64,000 bases of DNA from Flaccisagitta enflata (GCA_965153355.1 OZ231126.1:1674001-1738000), one strand, 5' to 3'. Shown: positions 35,730 through 47,455, counted from the stretch's first letter. Numbers and translations: made by a program. Notes: generated from the sequence alone by a model not told the origin.

Positions 35730-36430
35730 AATATCAACACCTCAGCGATGTACAGCTCTGACAGGTGATTCTGACCAACAATCCCGTACAATAACTCCAA
35801 TCAACAACTCCGACCAGCAAATCTGACCAGTAATTACAAACAACAACTCAAATGAATAACTTCCACCAGTGGTGGCAACCACCAACTCCAATCCACAACT
35901 GACCAACAACTCTCACCAACAGCCCCAACCAACGCCTCAAATAAACAAGGCCGGATACACGGCTACCCAAGTTGTGTGTGGGTGGGCAGGAGCAGTGCTG
36001 GAGAAGGTCACTGGGTCATCTGAGCAGGAGCCATTTGCTCAAAAAGCTCAAAAACGCCAAAAAAGTAAAGGGGACCGACCAACTGTCCGACCATACGACC
36101 AACCAACTGACTGACGGACAGACCGACCTAGCGAGGTGTAGAGTCGCGTAGCATGTGACAAAAAACAATTTCTCTGACCAGAAATTGCAACCAATAACTC
36201 CAATCAACAACTGTTACAGTAGCTCCAAACAACAACTCCAGCCAACATCCCCAGCCAACATCTCCAGCCAACAAGTCTAACCAACTCTGATCCACAACTA
36301 CAATCTACAACTCCAACCAACAGCTCCAACCTGTAACGCCAAAAACTCCCATTAACAGCTACCATGCCAATAGCTGCGACCATCAACTCTGACCTACAAC
36401 CCCAACAACTTATACATCATGTACACTGTT
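35730..36430. repeat. Degenerate CAACAACTCCAA repeat, interrupted by a type A element
   Basis: Units of CAACAACTCCAACCAACAGC type occur on both sides of the element at 35944-36164, which evidently inserted into this minisatellite. Confidence 0.7.
35944..36164 (+). mobile_element. GCGAC-end family element, type A
   Basis: It starts AACAAGGCCGGATACACGGC and has AGTTGTGTGTGGGTGGGCAG. Its middle contains GAGAAGGTCACTGGGTCATC and AAAAACGCCAAAAAAGTAAA, then GACC repeats, ending GAGTCGCGTAGCATGTGACA. AAACA on both sides could be a target duplication or part of the element. Confidence 0.8.
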
Positions 36431-37034
36431 GACCTGCCTAGAATAAAGCATCCTCTATCAATACCAGGATTCCAATCAATCTATCAGCACTGATTTTCAG
36501 ACAAGCACAACTGTGTGTACAGACATTAGGCGAGGACGCTAATGAGAGTTGTTTGGCCTCACTTGAGGCAAAGTCAGCTTTTTATTTCATCACTCGTAAT
36601 TACATTATAGGCGGAAACAGTGACGGTCATAGCATTGTGTAGCTGCCTGCTCACGGTTGGGCAGGGCCAGTGATACTAAAGTAATTGATAATTTGATCAA
36701 CAGACAAAGAGAAACATGAAGATTGGATAAATGGCTACTTTAGTCGCTAAGGTTTGGGCTGGGGCAGTGATGACAGAATTAGCAAGGATTGGGCAGAAGC
36801 AGTTAATCTGAAATATTCCATAAATGTGCCAAAAGAATTACTGTCCAACAGATGACAAACTAAATGACAATGCAACTCATATACTAGTTGCTAATGGCAT
36901 GTTTTAGGAAATAACTGGCCAACTGTAGCAATTATGTTCACTCCCTGTAACAGTGTTACACTGACTTTATCCTTATACAAAAGGGTATGTTTTACTACAG
37001 AATGATGAACTTTTTTTTGGTGGATGATAATATA
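36431..37034. other. No gene recognised
   Basis: 36620-36690 has a faint trace of a type A 5' end (GGCGGAAACAGTGACGG then GGTTGGGCAGGGCCAGTGAT). The rest is unassigned. Confidence 0.35.
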
Positions 37035-37239
37035 AACAAGTGACGCGGGGTCACAAAATGGTTACGGACAGGTGGGCAGGGGCCTCTAACCCCCAGCCTC
37101 ACCCCAACCACACCCCCAGACCCCCTCCGGCACACTCACACATAATACCAACTATTTTTTGCGTTTTCAACTTGAGCGTGACAATTTGAGCGTGACTGAC
37201 AGATGGACAGCCAGAGCCTCTTGCGTGTCCTAACTAAAA
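37035..37239 (+). mobile_element. GCGAC-end family element, type B, with co-varying end motifs
   Basis: It starts AACAAGTGACGCGGGGTCAC, has the 5' motif GTTACGGACAGGTGGGCAGG, the C-rich type B middle, and ends TTGCGTGTCCTAACTAAAAG. The unusual GTTA in the 5' motif is matched by TAAC in the 3' motif. Confidence 0.75.
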
Positions 37240-37379
37240 GGTTTCTAATCATTCATTATTAAATGCATTTAGCATGATTCACTGAAAAACTAATGTTTTA
37301 CGTTGTGAACACAATTTTTACAATTGACCCACTGTTTCCTCAAGACGTATTCATCCTTATTCACATCAATCTTGGAGGC

Positions 37380-37465
37380 TCTGCAGAGGACAGTGTAAGT
37401 TCTCAACACGAGGGCAGTGTTAGTTTCCAACGCGAGGGCAGTGTTAGTTCCCAACGCGTAATTTA
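37380..37465. repeat. Minisatellite, about 24-bp unit
   Basis: Three units of AACGCGAGGGCAGTGTTAGT type. Confidence 0.7.
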
Positions 37466-37617
37466 GAATGTAACCAATACGAGCGCACGTTGAGTTTTCA
37501 ATGAAGATATGCACGATCTTTCCATCTTTACATCCATATTTCTCATTTTTGTTCTTTTTCAAACCTGGGAGATGATGGTCAATGAAAGAAAGTTTTACAT
37601 TTTCACTTCTTTGCAGA

Positions 37618-37631
37618 AACACACACACACA

Positions 37632-37698
<67 letters not shown>

Positions 37699-37817
37699 CA
37701 ATGCACACCACAAACACACGCACACGTGCGTCAATGCACACCACAAACACACGCACACGCAGGCACGCACACACATACACACTCAAACACACACGCACAC
37801 ACAAACACACAAACACA

Positions 37818-37865
<48 letters not shown>
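37618..37865. repeat. (CA)n microsatellite with CG-containing variants
   Basis: Two long CA tracts (37620-37692 and 37821-37864) flank ACGTGCGTCAATGCACACCA repeats. ORFs across it are artefacts. Confidence 0.95.
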
Positions 37866-37866
<1 letters not shown>

Positions 37867-38019
37867 ACCTGACATCACCGAACTTGGCTGAAGCTGTTTT
37901 TATTGCTTCTGTCTTGCCGCTAGATGAGCCTTACTTCAATCGCCAAAATTGAGAACGTATGTATACTGTGATCAATGAGAAAGGACGCGATTGACCTCCA
38001 CCAGCCCTTGTTCACACAC

Positions 38020-38340
38020 AGATCTGTGTGTGTGTGCATGTGTGTGTACGTTTGTGCGTGCGTGTTTGATGTGTGCGTTTGTGAGTTTGTGCGTGCGTGT
38101 TTGGTGTGTGCGTTAGTGCGCGCGCATGTGTGTGTGTGCGTGCATTTTTGCGCACGCACGCATGCACGTGTGTGTGTGTGTGTGTGTGTGTCTCTGTGTG
38201 TGTGTGTGTGTGTGTGTGTGCGCATTAGTTTGTGTGTGTGTCTCCTGTTATCTCTTTGTCTCAACATCTGTGTGCGTGTGTGTGTGTGCGTCTTGTACTC
38301 TCTCTGTGTCTGTCTTGGCTGGTCTCTCGTCGTCGTCGTC
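38020..38340. repeat. (GT)n microsatellite with GC-containing variants
   Basis: GT tracts are broken by GTGCGTGCG and GCGCACGCAC; with the CA block at 37618-37865 this forms an inverted pair about 150 bases apart. Confidence 0.95.
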
Positions 38341-38510
38341 GTCTTTGTCATCATCGTGATGATGTACTCCACAAGCTCGTCAAGCTCTATTTGACGTCAA
38401 ACTGATAATCTTTGCATCATCATCATCGTCATCATCATCGTCGTTGTCATCGTCAACGTCGTCTTCGTCAACGTCATCTTCGTCAACGTCGTCTTTGTCG
38501 TTGTTGTTGT
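38328..38510. repeat. (GTC)n / (ATC)n trinucleotide repeats
   Basis: CGTCGTCGTCGTCTTTGTCA is followed by TCATCATCGTC and TCGTCAACGTC units. A second short GTC/GTT run lies at 38697-38750. Confidence 0.85.
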
Positions 38511-38954
38511 AGCCCGGGGAATCACCGAGAAGATTTTTGAGCGCGGTTTGTAAGCTTCTAGTGAGGGCCAATCGACCCACCATATGGGATTCGCTACCAG
38601 GTCTTTTTGCTGTCAGATTCCATATCATGATGTCCTGAGGCCTACCCTCCCTCTAGCTAGCATTCTCGTACTGGAATTTTCCAGGAAACCCGTTGTCTTT
38701 GTCGTTGTCCTCGTGATCGTCGTCGTTGTTGTCATTGTCATTATCATCATCCCAACTGTACCGAGTCATCAAGAGGACACTGGTTCACAGCTGCTGTGAT
38801 CGCCGATTGACATAAGATCCGCCTCCATAGCTTATGTTTTGCTTCCATTGCCATTTTTGCCAGGTATTGATGCGAGATCGGCCTGCAGTTGCCTATCAAA
38901 GGAACAAATATATTATTGATGAGAGAAGACTTTCCCCAACGCTTGGTCTGTCTG

Positions 38955-38957
<3 letters not shown>

Positions 38958-38995
<38 letters not shown>

Positions 38996-39072
38996 GTCTC
39001 TCTCTTTCTTTCTGTCTCTCTCTTTCTTTCTGTCTCTCTCTGTCTCTCTCTGTGTCTCTGTCTGTCTCCCTC

Positions 39073-39130
<58 letters not shown>

Positions 39131-39131
39131 C
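38958..39131. repeat. (CT)n with CTTT and CTGT interruptions
   Basis: An interrupted CT tract of about 170 bases. Confidence 0.95.
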
Positions 39132-39179
39132 AGACATCCAGGCTAATACAAGCATTTGGGTAAGAGTAGTACTTCATGA

Positions 39180-39266
39180 GATGCCCAAAAACGCCGAAAA
39201 AGCAAATGGCTACTAACAAACGGACCGACCAGCATAGCGGGTAAAAGAATCGCGTGTAGTTGACTT
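39180..39266 (+). mobile_element. GCGAC-end family fragment, 3' half
   Basis: GCCCAAAAACGCCGAAAAAG and GGACCGACCAGCATAGCGGG are followed by GAATCGCGTGTAGTTGACTT. The 5' half is absent. Confidence 0.55.
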
Positions 39267-39281
39267 AATCATTTTTGATAT

Positions 39282-39426
<145 letters not shown>

Positions 39427-39539
39427 GTACCTCAGCGCCAACGCTGATGCAGCATATCATCACCCTCAACCATCACCAATTTGTCATTGCCAAAACAAAC
39501 ATAAGCCATGTACACGGACCCCAAGTTAGGCAAGGAAAT

Positions 39540-39650
39540 GGGCCTTGAGGCTAGGATTTGGGCATCAAGACTGGGATTTGGCCCTCATTCTGGAATTTGA
39601 GTTTCGAGACTGGAATTTTGGCCTCGAGACTGGGATTTGAAGGGGGACGG
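39540..39650. repeat. Minisatellite of GAGACTGGGATTTG units
   Basis: About five units of CCTCGAGACTGGAATTTTGG type. It is followed at 39709-39740 by an end resembling the fold-back element at 2081-2507. Confidence 0.65.
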
Positions 39651-39748
39651 AGAAGGAATAGGAGAAGGAGGAGAAAATTCCCCATGTGAATAAAAGCATA
39701 GGTTATCGACCCCTTTGGGGTCGCTGCCCAAAAGGGATGGACTGATAG

Positions 39749-39749
<1 letters not shown>

Positions 39750-39784
<35 letters not shown>

Positions 39785-39832
39785 TTCATCTTCATCTTCA
39801 TCTTCATCATCTTCATCATCATCATCACGATG
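39750..39832. repeat. (CAT)n microsatellite
   Basis: CAT repeats with CTTCAT interruptions. Confidence 0.95.
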
Positions 39833-39999
39833 TTACCGAGCCGCGTATCATCATTGTTTCGCATTCGACTCTTCGTAGGATTTGCTTCCAATCGCGCCAG
39901 TCTCTGTCTTGATCTTGGGCCTTCGCCTGGGTGCAGAAAAATCAAATAATCGATGAGCTCTCTCTCTCTCTCTCTCTGACGTAATTTATTTTTGTTGAC

Positions 40000-40150
40000 A
40001 CATTCCTTTGCTCATTGGTTTGTTTGCTTGCTCATTGGTCTGTTCGTTTGTTTGCTCCCTTACTTTTTTGTTCATTTGTTCGTTCATTTGTTCATTTGTT
40101 CGTTTGTTCCTCCCTTCGTTCATTCCTCCCTTCGTTCATTCCTACCTTTT
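40000..40150. repeat. Degenerate GTTCATTTGTTC repeat
   Basis: Short T-rich units (GTTTGTTTGCTTGCTCATTG, TTCGTTCATTCCTCCC) run through the interval. 40151-40740 is AT-rich with no gene recognised. Confidence 0.65.
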
Positions 40151-40739
40151 TTTTTGCGAATCGAACTCTTTGGGAATGCGGAATCGGTGATCAGATGAGC
40201 GTTGGAAACCTATTTTTCTTCTTCTTGAAAAAAAAAGAAAAAAACTAAAATCCGGATTGAAGTCATGAATTCCCATTTGAGTTTTTTTTTTCTGCACTAA
40301 GTATTTCTATGAGGACTATCTTTGCAGAGATAATAAGTTACTGCTGACGTCATATCAGATTGTGACAAATTCACTCATTAGTAATCACACTCTAAGTCTT
40401 GCAATATCAAGGTCACCAGTAAAATGCTGAAATCATTGATATTATTACTCAGCAAGAAGTATCAAACATGAATAAACAATAAAATAATTTTGTCAAAATG
40501 CATGTCGACTTCACATTAAAGTACATACGATGAGAAACACAAAAAAAATTTAAAAAAAATTTTACAGGTTTTTTTGCCACTACAGCAACAGCAACAGCAA
40601 CAGCGTATATCATGGTTAAAATCTACATATTTTAGTGTCTCTATAACATTCACTAAAAGTATCATTTTTCATTCCGCTTAAGAACACCCAGGCTGATTTC
40701 TAAAAAGTTGTCTCTTATAAAATAAAAAAAGTGTACTGC

Positions 40740-40932
40740 CCAAACCCGTTCACAATACTGCCCCAGCCCACCCTCAAGCGACTACTTTTGGGCTGAGAGT
40801 CCAGCCTTCATATTTTCATTGTAAAGACATTAGCGGTGATGCGCAAACCGGAGGCAACCGAAATTCTCAAGGAGGAAATCTCCATCAGACTAACGTTTGT
40901 GTGCATGTCTGTCTGTCAGTGTGTGTGTGTGT

Positions 40933-41006
<74 letters not shown>

Positions 41007-41110
41007 CTCATGGGCTTCGTAGGCGCAGGAATCGATCGCGCGATTTGCGTTCGGTCGTATTACGAAAACGTCCGAAAATCATGTTCCGAATCCAAGAGAG
41101 GAAGAAAACG
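40740..41110 (+). repeat. Dispersed module with embedded (GT)n(CT)n, copy 3
   Basis: CCAGCCCACCCTCAAGCGAC, GATGCGCAAACCGGAGGCAA, then (GT)n(CT)n at 40917-41003, then GGAATCGATCGCGCGATTTG and GTTCGGTCGTATTACGAAAA. Conserved flanks on both sides of the microsatellite match 30780-31010, and on the right 32933-33030. Confidence 0.75.
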
Positions 41111-41167
41111 GAATCGAAGGAAGAGAAGGAGCCAAGAAGGGGCAGAAAAAGAAGTTGAAGATAAAAA

Positions 41168-41265
41168 CAATGCTGGATACAAGGCTACCCTAGTTGTATG
41201 CGGGTGGGCAGGGGCAGTGATAGAGAAGGTCACTGGAGCATTTGGTCAGGAGCTGGGCCGAGCAT
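41168..41265 (+). mobile_element. GCGAC-end family, type A, truncated at 3' side
   Basis: AACAATGCTGGATACAAGGC, AGTTGTATGCGGGTGGGCAG and GAGAAGGTCACTGGAGCATT are present, but the sequence stops before the GGAC repeats and hairpin. Confidence 0.7.
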
Positions 41266-41610
41266 GACACTGCGGTAAACCTCTATCCCGTGGACGTCGC
41301 AACAACGCCATTTTCCGCAACGTGGCGTAGCGATGCAATTCATTGCAATATCGTGTCGGGGACAGTACGATATGGGACGGGTCTTCCATTATCATAAGTA
41401 TCTGTATTTACTCATCTGTGATTACAACTACAAAAATACGCTAGACAACCTCACATTTTTAAGGAGGACGTATCACTTGCCAGATTGATGGAGAGACAGA
41501 CAGACAAGGAGATATAAGCAGGGGCAGAGAGAGAGAGAGCGAGAGCGAGAACGAGAGCGAGAGAGAGCATTCTCCTTCTTTTCCCTCTTTTATTTCTTTT
41601 AATTCTTCTT

Positions 41611-41797
41611 TTTAGTCGCGTGCTGCGCGACTCTACACCCCGCTTTGTTGGTCCGTCCGTCGGTCCGTTGGTCACACTTGACTTTTTTTGTTTTGTTTTT
41701 TTTGGCCTTTCCGCTCCTACCCAAATGATCTGGTGACCTCAACTACGGCCCCTGCCCACCCGCACGCGACTGGGGTAGCCATGTATCCAGCCTTGTT
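41611..41797 (-). mobile_element. GCGAC-end family element, type A
   Basis: Read on the minus strand it starts AACAAGGCTGGATACATGGC, with AGTCGCGTGCGGGTGGGCAG, and ends GAGTCGCGCAGCACGCGACT. The 5' AGTCGCGTGC is the exact reverse complement of the 3' GCACGCGACT. Confidence 0.8.
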
Positions 41798-41799
41798 TT

Positions 41800-42450
41800 C
41801 TTTTTTTCTGCAATTTTTTTCTTCTTTTTTTCTGTTCATCGTTTTTTTTTCTTTTCTTCGTTTTTTTTTCTTCTTTTTTTAGGTGCGACAAAGCGCCTCT
41901 ATAACTGGCTGTGTCCATTGGTCGGTCGGTCAGTCGGTCGGTCGGTTGGTTAACGCATTCGTTCGACGATCCACACGTCGTATCTTATTGGCCTACTTGG
42001 CCTTGTTTCTTTTCTTTTTTTTTCTTTTCTTCTTTTTTTGCATTTCTTCTTTTTTTCTTTTCTTCTTTTCTACTTTTTCTTTTTCACCTTCTTCTTCCTC
42101 TTCTTCTTCTTCATAATACCGTTACCGTCACAGCCGAGCAGCCCATTATCGTCTCAGGGCGACCCTGCCCTTTTTCCGCAACCGGAACGAACTTCCGGTT
42201 TCACGCTCGGGCCAGGTCAGGAGCTCTGAGCTCAAAACGCTCAAAAACGCTAAAAAAGTAGAAAGCACACGACCAACCCCGACTGGGCAATGATGCGTCC
42301 TGTGTCCTTGCGTGTATTGTCTTTGGCGATAGACATATCAGATATATGAAAGGACAGATAGAAGGACGGACAGACAGATAAAACAAACCCAAAGCCTACT
42401 AAAGAGTGTTTGATGCTGTGTTTAACATGGCCGCAGCTGAAAAGTGCCAA
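41800..42450. repeat. T-rich tract and scrambled GCGAC-family fragments
   Basis: 41800-42110 is TTTTCTTTTCTTC-rich. GGTCGGTCGGTCAGTCGGTC at about 41920-41950 and CTCAAAACGCTCAAAAACGC near 42230 are pieces of the element family in mixed orientation. No gene was seen. Confidence 0.5.
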
Positions 42451-43052
42451 AAACTTTGATTTTTAGTCGCATGCACGCTACTATGACCCGCTAGGGTGTG
42501 TCAAAAAATAAAAAGTATCCTTGCTCAGATCTTCAACATCAGGGAGCGCAAAACAAAATAATTTTAAGATTTTTAGCGTTTTTATTTTTCAAATTTTAGT
42601 CGTCTTTCGTTTTTGTAGCGCAGGTAAAGATTGTCAAAAATATATATACTTTCAGAGTCTCCATCTGGTTTTGTTGAAAATAAGACCCAAAACCTCAATA
42701 AAGAATATAAAGTTCTACTTCTTTTTATGATTTCTGTGATAAAAAAAAAAACACTTTTACCTAACCCCACTTAGGAATCAAACTAAAATATTTAAATAGC
42801 TACTTTAATATATTTATGAACGATAATTCTGATATGAAATCAATGATACAGCAATACACAAATTAACAGCTAAAAAAGGGTTTTGGAAAAAACGTAAAAT
42901 AAATAAAACACCATTGTCAGCCATGCTTTGCTCAAGTATTTTCGTAAAGAGTCAACCATGCATCACAGGCACTGGGAAACTCATTTCATCTTCAAAAATA
43001 GTAGTAATTGTAATGCTACAAAAAAAAAGTTAAAAAACGTTTTTTAGGCTAA
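42451..43052. other. AT-rich DNA, no gene recognised
   Basis: A lone 3' terminus of the GCGAC family in reverse (TTTTTAGTCGCATGCACGCT) lies at about 42460-42480. The rest is unassigned. Confidence 0.35.
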
Positions 43053-43538
43053 AACTCCACAAATAACCCTCTGAGGAATGGTTTTTCTCTGTTTTCCGAC
43101 TTGAGTGGTTTTCAGGCACCTCATGGCAGTGTTATTCCCCCCCATTTGATTGTCACACCCCTGCGCCCTGATGTATTTGTGGTAAATGAAGATACGCGTG
43201 TTATTGTCATTCTCGAATTGACTTGCCCATGGGAAAGGAACATAGATCGTGATCATGTCTACAAAGAGGAAAAGTATGCCCCGCTTGTGGCAGATTTGTC
43301 CTGTGAATTTGCTGTTTCTCAATTCTCTATTGAAATCTCTGCTAGGGGGATGATTACAAAAGAAAATAAAGCGCATTTGAAAAGCTTTGGCCTTAGATGT
43401 TGTGAGGCACAAAATACTGATTTAAAGGGTTTGATTTCAGCCTGCTCAAAAGCATCTCTACTGGCCTCCTTTAGCATTTTTTCCGCTCACAACGAGCCAT
43501 CGTGGTCATCTCCAACGCCGCTCTTAGTCCGGACCTAA
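43053..43538 (+). CDS. Retroelement-associated C-terminal nuclease-like domain, probable relic
   Basis: An open frame of about 161 codons, without a credible start, ends at TAA. It contains PPHLIVTPLRPDVFVVNEDT then VIVILELTCPWERNIDRDHV and KYAPLVADL, followed by ISARGMITKENKAHLKSFGL and ASLLASFSIFSAHNEPSW. This order (RPD, then ELTxPxExNID, then KY..LV.D) is familiar from uncharacterised animal proteins, often at the end of reverse-transcriptase-containing ORFs. The RPD and E residues are spaced like a PD-(D/E)xK nuclease core; that is inference. No reverse transcriptase is visible nearby. The ORF has coding-like composition unlike its AT-rich neighbours and lies antisense to XKR inside its intron. 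It may be the 3' fragment of a retroelement or a terminal exon: TTTTTTAG precedes the open frame. Confidence 0.55.
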   Translation, partial: NSTNNPLRNGFSLFSDLSGFQAPHGSVIPPHLIVTPLRPDVFVVNEDTRVIVILELTCPWERNIDRDHVYKEEKYAPLVADLSCEFAVSQFSIEISARGMITKENKAHLKSFGLRCCEAQNTDLKGLISACSKASLLASFSIFSAHNEPSWSSPTPLLVRT

Positions 43539-43829
43539 TTTTAACCTATGTGGTTTTACTTTGCTGTTTTTTTTCTTTTTAATTCAATTTATACGTACAT
43601 CCGGTTCAATGACATGTACTAGACCAACAGCGTTAATATTTATTATGTGCCATGGAATCTAGTAACCTTCGAGCACCGGTTGTATTGTTGCATTGCATTG
43701 TTTTAATGCATGTTCCTTGTGTTTTCTTGTGAAAATTACAACTCATCATCATTATACGCAACCTACTATGCATATAATCTCAGTTATACTTCCGTTATAT
43801 GCCACTAGATGATTTTGTTTGAAACTCCA
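43539..43829. other. No gene recognised
   Basis: A T-rich run follows the ORF stop. No repeat or gene was identified. Confidence 0.3.
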
Positions 43830-43908
43830 AACTCTAGTAGTGACCTTCTCCAACACTGCTCCTACCCACCCACACGCGACTAGGGTAGCCGTGTATCCGG
43901 CCTTGTTC
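43830..43908 (-). mobile_element. GCGAC-end family, type A, 5' half only
   Basis: Minus-strand reading gives AACAAGGCCGGATACACGGC and AGTCGCGTGTGGGTGGGTAG, and stops after GTGTTGGAGAAGGTCAC. It faces the full copy at 44016 with a GA tract between. Confidence 0.7.
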
Positions 43909-43924
43909 TCACACAGTGTAAAGC

Positions 43925-43926
<2 letters not shown>

Positions 43927-43967
<41 letters not shown>

Positions 43968-44000
43968 CAAACAAACAGACAAACAGACAAACAGAAGAAC
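43927..44000. repeat. (GA)n and (AAACAGAC)n microsatellite
   Basis: A short GA tract is followed by AAACAGACAAACAGAC units, between two oppositely oriented type A copies. Confidence 0.9.
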
Positions 44001-44015
44001 AGACGGAGAGATGAT

Positions 44016-44210
44016 AACAAGGCCGGACTCACGGCTACCTCAGTCGCGTGTGAGTGGGCAGGAGCAATACTAGAAAAGATCAATGGGGCAGGAGCAGTGA
44101 GCTCAAAAAGCTAAAAAACGCCAAGAAAGTAATATGGGACCAACCGACCAACCAACAGACTAACCGACCTGATATAGCCGTGTGTAGAGTTGTGTAGCAC
44201 GCAACTGAAA
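44016..44210 (+). mobile_element. GCGAC-end family element, type A
   Basis: It starts AACAAGGCCGGACTCACGGC, has AGTCGCGTGTGAGTGGGCAG, the type A middle (AGCTCAAAAAGCTAAAAAAC), GACC repeats, and ends GAGTTGTGTAGCACGCAACT. Confidence 0.8.
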
Positions 44211-45700
44211 ATTAGAACAAGGTCAACAAATTGCAAACCTTTGTCTTGCTCTGATTATGGTAACATTTTTTTTGAATTTACTGCCTCCTTGTCTCCCTCT
44301 CCCCTCTCTTCCGCTTCATCCACTTTCAACTTACCTCAATGGTTGGATGCCCCAAATAACAAAATTTTAGAATATCTTGTCATCCTTGTTACCTAATACT
44401 AAGTGGTACATTTTAAAATTTTTATTGTTTTTCTTTCAGAAAAATTGTTCATGTTTTGTTTCTTTAGGAAATTTTTTTTTACAGGACCTAATACACAAAC
44501 TATAATATGTGGAACAATATCCCTCACTATACCGAATTTGATATAAATAGAGGAGGGCCTTGTAAACCTTAACTAGTTTCTACGCGAATCACTCCTAGTT
44601 TTCTAAAAACAAAATCTGAATTTGATGATTTTTTATTTCAGTAAAAATATTCAAACCAAAACAAAAAAGAAAAACTTAAAATTAAAAAAAAAATATTTAT
44701 TTTTGCTCTTCAAAATTATATAAATACGTTGAAGGGATACTTTCTAATTTTGCTATGTGAAGCACCCAACCTAAACAGCTTATTGTGAAAGTGAGCTTTT
44801 TTGGAAGCGATGGGTACTGCTGACCATCTGATTCCTTTGCGTCTATTTAGAATGGTTATATTGATTGGAGGCCATAATTCATTGTTGGCATAAGAATCAA
44901 ACATTAAAATACAATGAAATAGGAACTTTTTTTTAAAAACAATCCAATCTCTTGGTGCAAAAATATAAAAAGTGCATAAAAAGTGCATACAAAGAACGGA
45001 AAGTTGAAGTACATATAAAGAGCGGAAAGTTTAAGTATGAAGATTTTTTTCAAACTTCTGTTATCTTCTTAGAAATGGATTTGACATTTGATAATGTTTC
45101 ATTAGCATTTGTTTTCTCAGCCATAGAATATTCATTTATCTAGACCCATCAAGACCATTGTGATAAGGTCCTGCTAAACTTAGGTCTGTCATCGCTTTTA
45201 TAATTAAAAAAAAAATAAAATTACTTTTTCCATTGTTAATCAAAAATAAAATTGAAGGAAACTTAACCTCAAATTTTCCTTTGTATGCACCCCGATAAAC
45301 CGCGATAATACAATATCTATAGGCGGGGATAGCAGGGGCAAAGTGCCCTTCTTCATAGTTAGACTGACAGATTGACAATCAGGCAATGCCTCTCATAGTG
45401 TCGCGAGTATCTTACTTCAAACAAATCGAAAAGGAAATTGTAATAACAGCAATGGAAAAAAAAATTCTTATGTCCTGTTGAGCTTTTGTAGCTGGAAATC
45501 CACGCAATTTGCTCCTCTTCAGGTTTGCTCATGAAATGATGAGGTGGGGATGATGCAAAAAACGTCGCTGAAATCGTGGGTATGCCTGTACATCGCGGTG
45601 AATATTTGAGATATAAAATCAGCTGACATCAGAAAACTATGACTTTTAAATTGTAACATACACCAATTACACCATAGCGACCAATGTGCCCAACGACGCC
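44211..45700. other. AT-rich DNA, no gene recognised
   Basis: Starts with another AACAAGGTCAACAAATTG (a possible solo type D 5' end, compare 51866). ORFs of 60-95 codons here lack recognisable domains. Confidence 0.35.
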
Positions 45701-45705
45701 ATGTT

Positions 45706-45708
<3 letters not shown>

Positions 45709-45789
<81 letters not shown>
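45709..45789. repeat. (CT)n microsatellite
   Basis: A pure CT tract of about 80 bases. Confidence 0.95.
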
Positions 45790-45792
<3 letters not shown>

Positions 45793-45969
45793 CCTCGCTG
45801 CACATTTTCTATTCTATCGATTAACTGGTAGGACCAGTATAACTTGGATACTCACCTTGACGCATTTTGCCCACTCACTCCTCGGCATCTCCAGCTTCCC
45901 ATATTGAACGTTTCGATGTCAAACGAAACCATCGAACAAAGCCGCAAGTCTGTCAGAGAAGGGGAGAAG

Positions 45970-46151
<182 letters not shown>

Positions 46152-46569
46152 ATGGAAGGGCATGGTAAAGAAACGATTTGAATAATCATTAAAGACAATC
46201 GTGAAAATCAATATTCTGGAAAGAATTTAAGTGTTCACTGGTAGATTTACAGCCAACTCTTTTTTAGATGTGTCCGTCAGGAACCCATATCTATGAGAGG
46301 GTCTGTCTTTTGGTCCAACGGTCGGTCCATCCATCCGTCGGTCCCTGGTATATCGATTATTAAGGTAGGGGCACAGATGGATGTACTCATTTTGGTGCGG
46401 GATCTTGATAGAGTGGTCCCGCCTATTGCGGTGGATCAAGATCTTGATGTAACATATGATGGGCTATATTGTGGGAATACAACACTACAGGATAGTGATC
46501 TCAATATCAACCAATATCCTGTGACCTTTTGAAACCATGATCTCGTTCCTATGTCCAGAGCTGAGTCAG

Positions 46570-46572
<3 letters not shown>

Positions 46573-46640
<68 letters not shown>
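46573..46640. repeat. (GA)n microsatellite
   Basis: A GA tract of about 67 bases. The 46151-46572 interval holds GTCGGTCCATCCATCC fragments of the element family and no gene. Confidence 0.95.
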
Positions 46641-46641
<1 letters not shown>

Positions 46642-46835
46642 AACTTTTTGCAAAATCATTGAAAGGTGTAGGGTAATACCCCTTTTTAGACTCTCCCAGC
46701 GGCTCGCTTCTTTACACATGTACCGCGCATGTGTGTGTATGTACCCTTACTTGCCCATTTGCAAAAATATTGCAACCCCGCGTTTCTTGCATGGTTGAAG
46801 ACTGTTGTCTCATTTCTAAGGCAAAGTATTTTGAT

Positions 46836-46905
46836 TTTTAGTCGCGGACACGCGACTCTAGCACTTGCCGTGTCCATCCGTTGGTCTGTCTGTGCTTTTG
46901 TAACC
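46836..46905 (-). mobile_element. GCGAC-end family fragment, 3' end only
   Basis: TTTTTAGTCGCGGACACGCG then ACTCTAGCACTTGCCG is the 3' hairpin and start of the GGAC repeat seen from the minus strand. The end motif is AGTCGCGGAC, the intermediate subtype. Confidence 0.6.
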
Positions 46906-46927
46906 AAATCATAATCTGAGCGTTTTT

Positions 46928-47172
46928 TAATTGCAGACAGGCAACTCTATAAGAGGCTTTGTCCATCTGTCCGTGGATCCGTTGGTTCATTGGTTCGTTG
47001 GTCTGTCAGTAATGATCAAGTTGAAATTCGGAAAAACAAGCGTTTTGAATGATATTTGTGTGTGTTGGATGGGATTTGTGTGTGTTGGATGGGATTTGTG
47101 TGTGTTGGATGGGGGATGGACGCCCCTGCCCACCCATCCGCAACGATATTGTGACCCAGCCTCACTTGTTTT
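46928..47172 (-). mobile_element. GCGAC-end family element, type B, with internal 20-bp repeats
   Basis: On the minus strand it starts AGTGAGGCTGGGTCACAATA, with GTTGCGGATGGGTGGGCAGG, and ends GAGTTGCCTGTCTGCAATTA. In place of the usual middle it has three and a half units of ATTTGTGTGTGTTGGATGGG (plus-strand reading, 47050-47115). Confidence 0.75.
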
Positions 47173-47179
47173 TTTGCTA

Positions 47180-47455
47180 TTCCGCAAATTATCATCATCA
47201 TCATCATTGTTATTATCATTATTATCATAGTGATTATCATTATCATCTTCATAATCATTATCATCCTCATCATCGTCATTGTCATCATCGTAGTTATCGT
47301 CACCAATACATTCAACAGCCTCATCATCATTGTCATCATTAGCCTCATCATCATCATAGTTATCGTTGTCGTTGCTGATATCATCAACTTTGTCATTGTC
47401 GTTGTCATCATTGTCATTTTCATCACCTTCCTCATCACCGTAATCATCCATACAT
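47180..47455. repeat. (ATC)n-type trinucleotide repeat
   Basis: Degenerate ATC, ATT and GTC triplets run for about 270 bases. The Asp-rich and Ile-rich ORFs are artefacts. Confidence 0.9.

Noticed and set aside
44716-44988. 90-codon minus-strand ORF in AT-rich DNA
   Set aside because: No recognisable motif, no splice context and no repeat copy conserving the frame.
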